From: Halichondria panicea
Lineage: Eukaryota > Porifera > Demospongiae > Suberitida > Halichondriidae
Assembly (NCBI RefSeq): GCF_963675165.1
Contig: NC_087387.1
Location: forward strand, 4,676,990-4,740,989
Direction of reading: 5' to 3'
Length of the DNA stretch: 64,000 nt
Below, one piece after another: positions 52,200 through 64,000 of this stretch. Positions within the stretch are counted from its first letter, which is position 1; every line of letters starts with the position of its first letter. The translations under genes were made by a program, and so were the position numbers. The notes beneath the pieces are model-generated. The model did not search any database, was not told where the DNA came from, and worked only from the letters and a program-made list of their open reading frames with translations.

Positions 52200-53640
52200 C
52201 GTCGAAGTAAGTTCTTTCAAACGTTAATCCCTCCCCAAAAGCTGTTGGCTGCTATATCTAACCGTACTCTGTCCTGACGTTTGGCTGAGGCGCCCGGCTC
52301 TCAGAGCTTCCTGTGACACAGGTTGTAGTTCCGGTTCTGTACAAACGTTGTTGCATACTTCTGTTAAGGTGGCTGTCAGGTCCCGAATCTCTGATTGAGG
52401 GAAATCCTCCCCTAGCACAGGACATGGCATGTTCCACTGATAAGTTGTTTCCATGCACATGAGACACATTATGAGGGCATGTCTGCCGGGGTCCAGCCAT
52501 ATCTGAGGGCTAGGGCATTTTGAAAGGTGCCCTTGTGGAGTGCAAAGCCGTGTTCCACCAATGGTATGGCAGTGAGCCATGTTGATGCTCCCTTCTCTTT
52601 TGCCGGCAAATCCATCGCTCTCCTAGCTTAATGGGTCCGGTAGGGCCTCGAAGATCCGATTCACTTCAGCAAGGCTATTTGCATGATTTTGTTGATAAAC
52701 ATGTTTCTTGGATTCCAGCTGCTTCGAAATAATGGTGGGACCATAGTTTGGGTCCTGAGAGAGGATGTGGTCACAGAAATTTGACGTGACTAGAAGGGAT
52801 GATGCTAGCTTTCATGAGCCGCTGCTCTTGATGGCATGTCTATCCCAAGACCACCGAACCTTGCTGGTAGAGCAAATAATGTGCACTGTAGGTTGAAATT
52901 GCTTGGTGGTGGTCTTCCTGTCAGTGCATTGTCAACAGGCTTCAGCAGGGGGTGTGACTCAAGTATATAGGTCCATTTGCTCATCAAACCATGGGTGACA
53001 ACATTGAATAGGCCCACCCTTCCTGATAGGTGTTCTATTGACAAGGAGAAAGCAGTCAACATGAATTTGTAAGCAGAATGAAAGAAGGATTGCTTTTTTG
53101 GACGTTTCTGAATGATAATACTTCGTTGTAACATGTTTAATTTTGAATGCAATTCTGTTGTATAGGGCATTATTGATTATTATACAACTTGTGTGTGGGT
53201 TTTGAGAATACAAATAATTAGACTTTATTTCTTGTTCATAGCTAATAAGCTTGTAGCTAGGCCGCAGCTAATTATGATATCATAATGAGGGATGTGGCTT
53301 CCTGTATAAAATTTTCCGGCGCTCCGCGCCAGGGGCAGTCCAATTTGGGTAGTGTTTCGCACCGCCAAGTGGCCCCCCAACCTTTTAACTGTTCCTACTC
53401 CACTGACTAGAGACCCACTCTTTGATCCCAGTATGAGTTGTGACATATTCTCCAGAGCCAATGGCGACGCCCAGGTAAGGTCTCCATTGTTCACACCTGT
53501 GTCGGTGAAAAAGGTCAGCTTTGCTTCAGCATTGCAGTCCTTCTTGGTGATTAGCCAGGTCTTCGACGCTTTTGGAAAGTAGCCATAGCCCGCGGGCCTG
53601 CTGTTGTTAATCTGTCCCACTCAAACACCTGCGGTGTCCC
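52200..53640 (-). pseudogene. Decayed reverse-transcriptase retroelement
   Basis: On the minus strand, 53225-53600 reads AGYGYFPKASKTWLITKK. 52805-53070 reads FNVVTHGLMSKWTYILES, then ALTGRPPP and LFALPARFGGLGIDMPSRAA. 52230-52470 reads WNMPCPVLGEDFPQSEIRDL and LTEVCNN. These are blocks of one metazoan reverse-transcriptase family, in order but in different frames, so the element is dead. The same GYxx.ASKTWLITK block is at 24900-24950. I cannot name the clade with confidence. Confidence 0.65.
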
Positions 53641-53712
53641 ACCTTATCAGGACTTCCTCAGGCTATATTATGAGACAAGGCTAGATGAGGTGGGACACCA
53701 CAGGTGTCTGAG
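53628..53712. repeat. Hairpin
   Basis: CACCTGCGGTGTCCCACCTTA pairs with GATGAGGTGGGACACCACAGGTG after a loop of about 40 bases. It sits at the 5' edge of the retroelement remnant. Confidence 0.6.
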
Positions 53713-54044
53713 GCTCAGCCGTGCTTGATTGAGGGCAGTTTCGAGACCAACCCTCCTACACACTCACGCTCATTGCCACCATAGATTTCTACATTGGTAG
53801 GAATTTAGGTGCATTGTCATTTATACCCGCCGTGCTCGACAATCGTGGCGAATCCGAGGCTCCATCAGTGACACTTGTTCAGTGACCACACCGTTATAAT
53901 CACGCAGACCACTCTGCTGCTAGAGAAGAATCAAAATATCATCAAAGCATTGATGGAAATCTAAATTGCAAGAGAGTGCACTAAGCTACTTTATTGTAAT
54001 ACATAGAAACGCATGACAGATTCATGTAAGTGTTAATTATTATG

Positions 54045-54262
54045 ACCGTTTTACTTTTATAGCGTAGAATGTTCGAGGCACTTATATTTCGTTGAATGGC
54101 CTCTAAAAGCATTTTGTTACACAATGTTCGTGGAATGACTGCTTACCGGAAGCCATCTTTGCACGTAGCAATTAAAGAACAATTTTCGTGGACTTAATTT
54201 TCGTGTGTAGGATTGCAAAATCAGCGAAAATTAAGCCCCTCGAAAATTTCGTTCTATACGGT
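54045..54262. mobile_element. MITE, ACCGTATAG family, copy 3
   Basis: The right end is CGAAAATTTCGTTCTATACGGTAC; the left end has ATAGCGTAGAATGTTCG. It is diverged but of the same type as 6502-6704 and 47545-47790. It lies in the spacer downstream of RTK-C. Confidence 0.55.
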
Positions 54263-54846
54263 ACTTTACAGTTCCTTGTACTAATTGATGTAACTGTTTA
54301 TTATGCCTCAGTTGCACATAGCAGCGATACATGTAGATCTATACGGTATAGGTAGCGTGTGTGTGTAGAGTGCAACAGCTGTTGCTCAATGAGTAAGAGT
54401 TTCCAGTAATATTTTCTTAGAGCAATTTGTGGATTTGCAAAATCGATCGTTCTCAAGTATAAAATGGCTAGCTATACTAGCTAATAATCTTTAGCTATTG
54501 CAGACTCTTCAGACTTGTTTGTAGCAACATCGGTTGACTATTCTACTTATAATAGTAGTTAGTTCTGCACTAGAATGCAAGCTTTGGTAGCTGCAATAGT
54601 GAGAAAAGAGCTGCAAAGCCACACCGAGGCATCACAGAACTTGCGGTGATTTCAGTGTAACAGTATATCGTAACCGTTTTTATTCTTTACTGTAACTGTT
54701 ATAGCAAAAACAATAATAATTTTTATGAGCAAAATCTTATCATGTGAGCATTAATGAGAAATATAAATTACAAGAGAGTTGCACTAACTAAAGCTACTTT
54801 ATTTTAAAAAGTAGAAATTCACAGCATTGTATAATTCATAATCCAG

Positions 54847-57800
54847 TTAATTGTTACTCGGTGTGTCAGTGTTTTCAATAATGTAAGCGTGATTCTCCTC
54901 CCAGTGCTCTTGTAGCTGTTCCACCAGCTGACTGAATGGTGGTCTCTCCTCAGGCAGCAACTTCCAACATGGGGTCATCAGAAGTTCATATCTAAACAGA
55001 AGAGCAATCATATATATAATTATATATAACTACTCAGTATGTCAATGGATTTACAGCATTTTTGGACATAGTGACGGTCTCTTTAATCTCCTGTTTTCAG
55101 TGGAGATGTGTTTGAGAATATCCTGGTTTCGTATCCCTGGATACGGGCCTCGTCCCAAAGAGAACACCTCCCAACAAGTCACACCAAATGACCACTAAGA
55201 ATAGAAATATAGCAACCACAGTGTAGCTGATAAGTTCACTAACTCACCACATCAGTTTTCTCGTTGCTAATGGCATCATGGAGTGTCTCTGGAGCCATCC
55301 ACTTGACTGGGATCTTGGCTCCTTCATTGGCTCTGTAGTAGTCACTACTGTAGATGTCCCTGGCTAGGCCAAAGTCACCAACCTTCACAACTAGATTATT
55401 GTCAACCCTGAGGTAGAGTAATAAAGGTAATCAGTGGCGGATCAAGGAAAAATGAAAGGGAGGGTTCTTATCCAACGTGCGCGCAGCGCGATTTTTGAGG
55501 GGTTTACGCCCACTTCTGGTCAAATGTTGTGCAGTAAAACTAGGGAAAATCCTATTCTCAGCCAGGGGAGGGTCCCATAATAGACTATAGCTTGCGTAGA
55601 GCTAGCTAACTGCTACAAACAGTCAACTAGCTAGCCTAGGATATAATTATAACCATTGACTCTGGCAGTTGATATATCAAAACAACAGGTACAATCAATT
55701 AAAATAGCTACAAAAATTGATAAATAGCTAGCTGGTAGCTGCATAATATAGCTAGACTGAAAGGGGTGGGGGGGTCCATGGCACCCTGGGCCCTGGGATC
55801 TCCCCCTGCATCCGGTAATTAAGTATAACTACCTCGTGCGTGTGCGCACGTAATAGGGTAAGAGTGATTGGTGTGTGCGGACACAAAAGTGAGCTGTTTG
55901 AGTGAACTAGATACTTTCATGCTTTTATAACTGCTAATTACGAGACAGTGGTTGGATGAATAGGCTACTTACAATTATAGTAAGTGATCTTCAAGGCGAC
56001 AAAAAAAGTAATTGTTGCTTTATAGATTCGGATTTTTCCGTATTTACTAAACAGCATTACGAAACATGTACATGCTGGAGACGATAGCAATACACGAGTG
56101 CGAGAACAGCATGTCCGAGTATCTGTCGTTGATACCAATGACAACTGTCCCCTGTTCACACAAAGATGCTACATTGGAGTCGTTGATGAGAATTCCGATC
56201 GAAGGACTTCTGTTATCACTGTTACTGCCATATGAATATTACTTAATTGGTCCTAATTTGGCACTGTTTCTTAACAATTTAGGAAGTTGACTGCAACTAG
56301 TTTTCCTTTCTTACTAGCTTTCATATGCACTTATCAGTTACTTTTAGTTCTTGCAACTCCTGCGAAGGTTTGTTTGTGCAGTTTTAGTGATTTTTGTTGG
56401 GTAAAATTCCGGCAATGATCTAATGCGCATGCTGACTGTTCAGTAGAAGTGACGACCTTTTTTTAGTCAGAATCTTTGTCCTGCTCAACTGACTGTGCTA
56501 CTGGAATCCCCTTTTTCAAGAATCCTAGATCCGCCACTGGTAGGTAACACAATGGTGGTACGCATGAGGGCACGGGCAATTACAAGGCTTGAAATGGTGT
56601 GTAAGTAGCTCACCACTACATGTGGAAACAGATATGCATATACAGGCTAGCACGCTGTATGGAGGACCGAGGTAGATCTTCAATTAAACTGTGCTAGATA
56701 TACGCGAGTACTTTTCCTGGAAATTGAAAGCTGGCTCTACTATAAATTGCACATAATTATACACATGTTATTATACATGCACACTAGTATTGCACATGCT
56801 ACAAATAAGTTAAAGGATACGAGCAAGTGTCTACAGATGCAGTTTTGTGGTGAGCCCATGTGGAGTAATAGGGAGAGACTCAGAACTATATACTGTTGGC
56901 ATAGCGGAGAGCCACAGGTATAGGACACTATACACCTAGAAAAGCTCTAAATACTACCAAAAGGCTATGTATCGAATCCACACGATGTAAGAACAATACA
57001 GTAACACTGCACATGCGCGGCCACACCATACATGCACCAAGGAAGTTATATCTGCCAATGTATACAAACACTTTCCCCACCTGCCATTAACCACTGTTTA
57101 GTGCTAACACACAAATTTAAACCCCTTTTTGAAACAAAGAGCTTGTTGACCCAAAAATATTGATCACTTACATGCAGTTCCTTGCTGCTAGATCTCTATG
57201 AACAAACTTCTCCTCAGCAAGATATTCCATACCATTGGCTACCTCCATACACATGCGTACCAGGGTAGAAACATTTAGATCCTGTACAGAGGGAATACAA
57301 GCGTAAATTGTTACAAATTACGGAGTGGACAAAACAGGCTTTAGGAAACGTCAGCTTTGGAGGTACAATGCATATCACACTACTTTATAAATTGAAAAAC
57401 GCTTGAGGAAAGTAATTAAAGTTTTGGGGCTAGCTTCAAAAATTAAATCTGTAATTTGAAAGAACATTTATAAAATTAATTTGCAGACAACCACAAAATC
57501 ATACAGAGCAGCACGAGCTACAGTACGTTCCAGTTGTCTATTCAACCCTTTTACCTTAGGTAGAATATCTACGTTGGTAACGTGAGTTCTCTTCGTCTTC
57601 AGAAAATCCTTCAAACTTCCATTGGCCATAAATGGGAGGAGGATGTAGGGTACTCCATCAAGAGTGTCAAAACACACTCCAGCTAGCCTAAGAATGTTGG
57701 GGTGACTGAAATCCTTCATCATCAAACTCTCGGCAAAGAACGATTCCAATTGATCTTTCGAACTCAAGTCTGTGTGGAGAATAGAATTTGCTTTAAGGAA

Positions 57801-60800
57801 AAGATCTAGACGCAACTCACTTTTGATTGTTTTGATGGCAATGTCTTCAACTTTTGAGGAATCTAACTTTCTCATTTCTCCTCGAAAAACCTTGCCAAAT
57901 GCACCTATAAAATACAAGCTTGCAATTGTAGATCATCTCATAATAATTTACACTCGGTTTGTTGAACCCCATCTCCCTCCCCCCACACATACACGTCACC
58001 CTGTACCACACTCGGTTACTTACCTTGTCCAATCACCTCTCCGACCGTTAGGGCAGTGTATGGCACAAGAATTGAAGAGAAGACCTTCTCATAAGATAAT
58101 CTGTCAGCATCACTCAGTTGGATATCCTCAGTGCCAGTGAACAACTTATTTTCAGCATTGTGACTAGGGCTAACTGTATAATTATGATTCACTCAATGCC
58201 ACAAATAATTACAGAGTGTTACTTACAATTTTCTTTTTTGTACATCCTTTGGGAACCTCCTTGCTTCCTGAATAAACGTTGCTATTGACACAGTTACAAT
58301 CATTATATATATATTCAAGAGCAATCATCTCCTCATATATATAGGTCTATAAAAAGAGCAAGAATACAAACTATAGTTACCTGGAAACTTTGTTACGCTG
58401 TGATCTTTTTCGAACAAATACAACCAGAACAAAAAAAAGCAGTCCAACCCCGAGAATCAGGAATACACCACTCCCCACAATGGCTCCAGCTATCACACTT
58501 ACAGCCACTATCTCGAAGATGGCAGTCTCGGCTGAAGGATGAGAGCACACAAGTAACACATGTAATACTAAACAAATGGACGCACTTAGAAACATGATGT
58601 ATACTGCATACAATTATACTACATATATTCAAGAGAAATAAAAATTAATGTATCACAAAAATTTAAAACAGAGCAAATACTATAATTTCAAGCTTACAAA
58701 ACTCACGCAATTTACTTGAATTGATACACAGAGACGAGCTCACAAGTACAAAGTCTGGCAGATAGGAATTGGCATCAGAACAATTGAACAGTGACATCAT
58801 GATCGTTAATTCATTCACTGATGTGACCATTGAAAGACAAAATTGAATCGAAGCATATTCAACTTCACAGGCCTCCAAGCAGAGTGGTAGTGCATTTCCT
58901 GTCTCAGGGTCACAAGGAGGAAATGTAATGTAACAGCCGAGAGAAAGAAGAATGTCCGTACAATTCTGGTCAAAGTTGTCACTAGCAGCCACCTCTCCTA
59001 GCAACTGTTGGTAGGTTGTTGTGCTCCGACTGCGTAGAGGAATGTAGTGGGTGTACTGGGAGATGGTTGTAGAGTTACAGATACTCGTGGAAGGAGTGGG
59101 CACACACCTAATTATTGTGATGTGTTTTAATTATAGCAATGTCATTGTTAAATGTGCACATGCAAACTTACTGATTTGGATTAGAGAGGATTGAATCTGA
59201 ATGGATAAAATGAGTTATGCTATACTGTATAATACAATTATGCATATACCTGTTTGTTGAGGTGTGAGCAGATCAGTACATCTCTCAGCATCAATAAGTG
59301 AGTCAGATGAAAAATAATAAGTACTCACATTATTGCAGTTAAACTCCGTTAACAATTCTAAAGAAAATTTATCCACTGAGGCACCAGTTGACATCAGAAA
59401 TATTTTAGAAGACTGTAATATAGAGTCACACTTTCCTTCTTCAACTAGACGATTAAACGCTGAGCAACTATCACTGCAAACTGGCAGTAGAAGATCTGTA
59501 ACATTGTTGCAAGGTGGTGTAGCTGCCAAACATATTACGTGCTGGAAAGCTGTTTCACAGTTCGGGTCGGGTGGGGGCACTCGTAAGAAAAGGAATCCAG
59601 ATGCGATACTACTTTCGCTAAAATAAACATTACCAGGAAGCACCTGAGGATATTTGTCCGGGGTGTTTCTGCCTGTTAGGGGGTAGCAGGTATGTTCCTC
59701 ATCAAGTGGAGTACATCTGCACAATGATTGCGTTTTACTGTACGACATTAGATAATCCCACAAGCACTATAATTATATGTATAATAGGTGTGACACAGCC
59801 AGGAGTGCCACATGAGAATTGGCTCAGTATACGTAGTGACATAGTGACTTCAATGCATGCAGTTTATATTGCTCGGACCCTCCTATATTCATCCAGATTT
59901 CAGAAATTCAAGTAAAAGATACCCAGGCAAGATTGTAATAATGAAGTCATTGTTAGACCCTTGAAAAATTGGAGCGTTATTTACTTGCTATATTAGTGCT
60001 CATTAATTATGATGAGTGCTATTAAATCTCTCAATGCATGATACCACTGTTGATTGCTAATCGTTATGATGCAGTTTTCTGCAGTTTAATAAGCCGACTG
60101 TATTCGAAAACAAACCATTGTGTAATTACTGGTCCATGCAGATGTGATAATTTCACTGCTACACTTTATATTCTAGCTATATCTTGTTATGATTACAAAG
60201 AAACATGTGAAATCCTATTCTGGTATTGCACGCATGCTTATTAATGTCAGACCACTGGGCAAAGAGGATCGAGAACACTAAGAGCATAATAAACCGATAT
60301 GTTACAACTTGCTTTATTATTCTGAGCTGCTTATGATGTATATATAGCATTTCATGAACTTGATGTCGAGTTCATGGAATACTATAATTATATACATCAT
60401 AAGTAGCTCAGAATAAGAGCAAATTGTCCGCCCTTGTTGAAATGCTAGATCAGTGCTACAGATTATTTATAACTGCATAGTGCTGGAATGCAGTGCAACG
60501 AGAAACTAGCGGTGAGAATCAGTAGTTACAAAACACTACTTTTGATATGAGTTGCTAGGGTAAGAAGGTGTGATCATGCTTTTTCAATTCGTTATAATTA
60601 TGTCTGAGCTAATTGGGCGTGGCCCATGCAACCTTCCAGAAAGGAGGCCGGGTTGTAATCTTATCTTGGATTTGTTCTAGCCGTCACTTGAGAATAACAC
60701 TTGGGTAAGAACGACTCTGCAATCCTACCTCTTTTCTTAACAGAAGGTCAGCTATGCCCAACTATGTCTGAGCATGCTCAGTAGGAAAACAGTGGCGAAC

Positions 60801-63003
60801 TGACCTAGCTGTATAAAGGGGTACACCCTAGCAAATTTAACTTAGAGGGAGTTAGTTAGAAACGTATATAATTATATATACCCAAGGCGACGGAGGACAG
60901 TACGGTGTCACTAGTGCTGTGGACCTACAGTTCTCTAGATTATCTTGCGGAATAACGTGAGAGGAAGAATGACAAAAAAATGAATTTTTGTAGTTTTGTT
61001 GTTCTTATAACTTTTTCATTCCATTCATTCACAATTAGTAAGATTATTATTGGCAACATAATTATATCTTGTGTCTCAAGAAGATCCAGAGAGAGAATGA
61101 TTTTTGCTGTTTTCGACCAAGTCACCCAACCTTACTATTAGCACGGTACCACGCTAATGATTGTTAGTTTGTTCACACAACAGCTATTTTCAGTTTTGTA
61201 TTATGCAGTCCTAAACAAGCAAACATTAAACAAACATATTGATAAGAACAAACAGTCACACATGTACTGTACATCGTTTCAACACCAGTGCTCTTATTTA
61301 ACGTCTGGTCACCGGACAATTTCCGGACAAAAATTGCAATTGTGTAACCTCAGATGCGCATGCTCGGTAAAATTGTCCTGCCACGCGATGAAACATAGTA
61401 AGCAGCTGCAAAAATGAAAAGACTCACTAATATAAAAGACTACTAGTGCCAGTCATGATGCATGTAGCTTTACTACTGATATAGTATACTAGCGGATCTA
61501 GACCTAAAAGAAGAGCAGTAGGATGCAAGGTGCGTATATACTCGAATCAGGATAAACTTATTATAATTTGTATAGGTTCATCCTTACGACCTTTCATATT
61601 TTTTGTTTTGTTCTCTCAAACACTACACTGTCAGGACATTTTGTCGTGATGCTATGAAAAGTTAGTAAGAGCACTGCAACACTATTAGTGTTATGTGTGT
61701 TATTAGGTATAATAGGAGTTCCATTCAGTATATAGACAAAGTTAAAAGAGTTTCACAGAGTATCATTCTGTTGGCCAATTAATAAGTAGTATAGTTTACA
61801 GAACACACACAAAGCCTTTAAAATGAAAGCACCACGGGTGCTGATGTCTCGGTGGAGGTGTCAAAGCTACATAACAGATACACATATTGATTACATCATG
61901 AGAATATTTTTGTTTTGCTGCATGCAGGCAGAATCCAGAATCACAGGGAAACTCAAAGAGTGGGTAATTATGATCGACATGATTGTTATCAATGCCAAGT
62001 CTATAAGGCTGCATCAGCAGACTGAGCCTCTCATATCTCTTCTCACCCTTGCAGCTAGCGTTCTAGTGCAGAGATAACTACTAAGTGTAGAGTAGCGATA
62101 TACTCAATGAACAAGTTTTTCTACGCATGCACTCTTCTGAAAAGGCTGCAATGGTATTCCAAGTAAGCAAAACTAGGCATAACTTGAGAACAAAGCATTA
62201 TTTTGCAAATCCACTGTTTATAATTATAAGCCTAAAATATAGAAACTTTTATTTGCACTACATTGATCCTTGAGCAGCTGTAGCAGTCTACATTGACAGT
62301 TGTTTACAATGCTGTGAAGCTTACACATTTTAACTGATACAAGAAGATATATACACGGGATCTATACACGAGAATAGTTGACAACATCTAGCTATATTGA
62401 ACAGATCTATTGAACAGATGATGATATCTTCAAGCCAAACAAATGAAAAATACAAGGGACCTCCATCCCCATTCTTGCATGCACTACGATTAAAAGGATC
62501 CCCAGTGATTTCCACCATTCCTTTATATTGACGTCTCTTGCAAGAAAGAAAAAAATGAGTGGAGCATGTCATACTCTAGCTATAGTAGTTATAGTATAAT
62601 ATATACTTCTTGATTTGTGTACTTATAGCTCATGTATAGCTTTCATCCAAAATGCATCCAGGCTGTGTCTAATTCGAAAATATATAAACATTCCAGACAG
62701 AACTGCTAATTAAGTATTGTTTGAGGTAGAGTTGCAATTTAGCCGCGGCCATTTACTGGGTGCTTTCTGAAGTACGGCCACCTCGCTATCCCGGCCACAT
62801 TACACTGTCCCAAGGGTGATTGGATTAACAAGAGTCTACGTATACTGCATTATCTATAATAAAAACTGGCTTGGCTATATACACATGCATCCGGATCCTT
62901 ACTATATTTTATGCCACAAATCAAACCAATTTTTCAACCACAATACATTCATGGCCATGCAAGTCAACTTACGATTGCGTTGATACTTGGTTTATCCACA
63001 ACC
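54847..63003 (-). CDS. RTK-C: receptor tyrosine kinase with two Frizzled-like CRDs (first exon not found)
   Basis: Thirteen exons in phase match RTK-B exons 2-14: 63003-62973, 59716-59250, 59196-59172, 59107-58707, 58531-58381, 58267-58227, 58173-58024, 57904-57821, 57769-57555, 57281-57172, 55407-55248, 55194-55055 and 54991-54847. They encode about 706 aa. Exon 1, expected to be about 37 bases with the signal peptide, was not recognised between 63004 and 64000. CRD1 has [29 protein letters not shown]2 has [22 protein letters not shown]. The membrane helix is [20 protein letters not shown]. Kinase motifs [37 protein letters not shown] and KWMAPE are all intact. A hAT-like element lies in the intron before the activation-loop exon, and the 3.2-kb intron after exon 2 holds hairpins. 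Confidence 0.82.
55432..56539. mobile_element. hAT-like element in an RTK-C intron
   Basis: The ends are CAGTGGCGGATCAAGGA and CCTAGATCCGCCACTG, a typical hAT pair. It is about 1.1 kb with no clean target duplication. The open stretch at 56066-56290 shows no transposase domain, so it is non-autonomous or degraded. Confidence 0.75.
59764..62972. other. RTK-C intron 2
   Basis: No exon recognised. It holds a hairpin at 60317-60416, a repeat fragment near 61795-62090 (AAAGCACCACGGGTGCTGATG, also at 9138) and another near 62235-62300 (related to the foldback arm at 8606). Short frames show no domain. Confidence 0.4.
60317..60416. repeat. Hairpin of two ~45-base arms
   Basis: TTATTCTGAGCTGCTTATGA to the left and its near complement ending TCAGAATAA to the right. 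The inner part, CATTTCATGAACT and AGTTCATGGAAT, forms the stem tip. Confidence 0.75.
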
Positions 63004-64000
63004 CTATGAAATGATCATATATATATGCATGCACGCAATAAATCAAAAGTCTGTATTGTATACCGTAGAAACTGGATTATTAGCTCTTGCTCAATTATAA
63101 GCGTATCTTTATTTTAAGTGCAAGGTTTTTTGTACTCGAATTGGTCTGCTTTTCCAATAATGCAAAGGATTTAGTGACATTTCCGCTAACTTTGTTTATC
63201 TATGAGCTGTTACTGTACTGTAGCTGCATGGTGATATCTATCTGGAAGGACTCTTTGAGCCAGCTCGGATCATGCGGAGACTCGGATGAGGTGGACTTTA
63301 CCCTGTTCCTGGTCAATTGAGTTGTGCAATGAACTGTAGCATAGTTAGCTCGCTCACTTTCTACATAGCTATAGCTGTCACAGAGACATCCGGTTACTGG
63401 GTGGGGCTCAAAAATGACTGTATTATAGGCGCATTCCCTCTGCTATTAACTTCATGAACGCATGCATGCGCTAATAATCTAGTTTCTATATACAGTACAA
63501 TAAATCATGTCAGTCTTGACCCATGTTATATATACACTCATGTTTCATTCAGTGGAATCTTCATAAAATAGAGACAATTGGGGAACAGCCTTTTGGCCGT
63601 TATAGAGAGGTGATCTTCCTTGGGAGGTTCGATTGCCAGCTATGTATGCTCTAGGAGTCGTTTCTTGCTGCAAATGAATCTTAGAGCTTTGCTAACTGCT
63701 TCTTAGCTCATACACGGCTGTAGGGACAAGCTATAGCTAGGTTTCAACACTATCTTATCAGCCATCTTTTTTGTAAATGCTGTTCCACTCTAGAATTCAT
63801 ATCACGTAGTGCAGTCGCCGCAAGTAGTTTACTTAGTTTTAAGGCTCATGTGCGGGACTGTTTCTGAATCAATTAAATACGTATATACTTATAAGTACTT
63901 ATACTAAGGCCAAGCCAACTTAATTACATGCTTCACGGATGCAAGCGGGTCTCTTTTTGAAAATCTAAAAAAACCCACAACCACCCACTCCATACCCTTA
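63004..64000. other. Right edge; RTK-C exon 1 expected here or beyond
   Basis: No coding exon could be identified. By analogy with RTK-B (640 bp between exons 1 and 2) the RTK-C signal-peptide exon may be hidden here, or it may lie past the window end. Confidence 0.35.

Noticed and set aside
56066-56290. Open frame inside the hAT-like element
   Set aside because: No transposase motif (no DDE or hATC-like block) visible; a 74-residue frame in A+T-rich DNA is expected by chance.

Overview
This window looks like nuclear DNA of a marine invertebrate, most likely a demosponge. That is inference from A+T-rich, intron-dense genes with short GT-AG introns, an ENKD1 orthologue, a death-domain/ankyrin giant, expanded receptor tyrosine kinases with Frizzled-like ectodomains, and many small inverted-repeat transposons. 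No bacterial operons, rRNA, tRNA or CRISPR were recognised. Exon models were built by hand from open frames, splice sites and phase agreement.

Left part (1-7 kb, minus strand): a small intronless secreted protein (1943-2704) with a broken partial copy beside it (713-937), then a seven-exon ENKD1 orthologue (3496-6906, 330 aa). About 375 bp separate the ENKD1 start from the start of a plus-strand gene, so the two are head to head.

Middle (7.3-23.6 kb, plus strand): ten exons in consistent phase give a 2449-residue protein with two death-domain-like modules, a repeated Pro/Gly/Ser linker, an uncharacterised helical module and about fifty ankyrin repeats, most of them in one 5.4-kb exon. Its 5.7-kb third intron is full of transposon remnants.

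Right part (24-63 kb, minus strand): a tandem array of receptor tyrosine kinases sharing one exon plan: signal peptide, two Frizzled-like cysteine-rich domains, one membrane helix and a tyrosine kinase. Two copies look intact: RTK-B (42687-48058) and RTK-C (54847-63003, first exon not found). RTK-A (34538-39909) keeps its ectodomain but has a frameshift in the catalytic loop and a stop in the C-lobe. RTK-D (26951-33669) has several frameshifts, yet carries eight phase-1 mini-exons that would encode a variable stalk. Fragments lie at 24150-24650 and 49080-49700. A further open four-exon kinase C-lobe (40370-42291) follows RTK-B and fits its exon 10 in phase. A single-exon EF-hand calcium-binding protein (50109-50642) sits among these copies.

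The rest is introns and spacers with hAT-like non-autonomous elements, foldback elements, a MITE family with ACCGTATAG-type ends, reverse-transcriptase remnants and a RecQ-like helicase remnant. The most interesting points are the RTK array, its spare C-lobe cassette and stalk mini-exons, and the death-domain/ankyrin gene.
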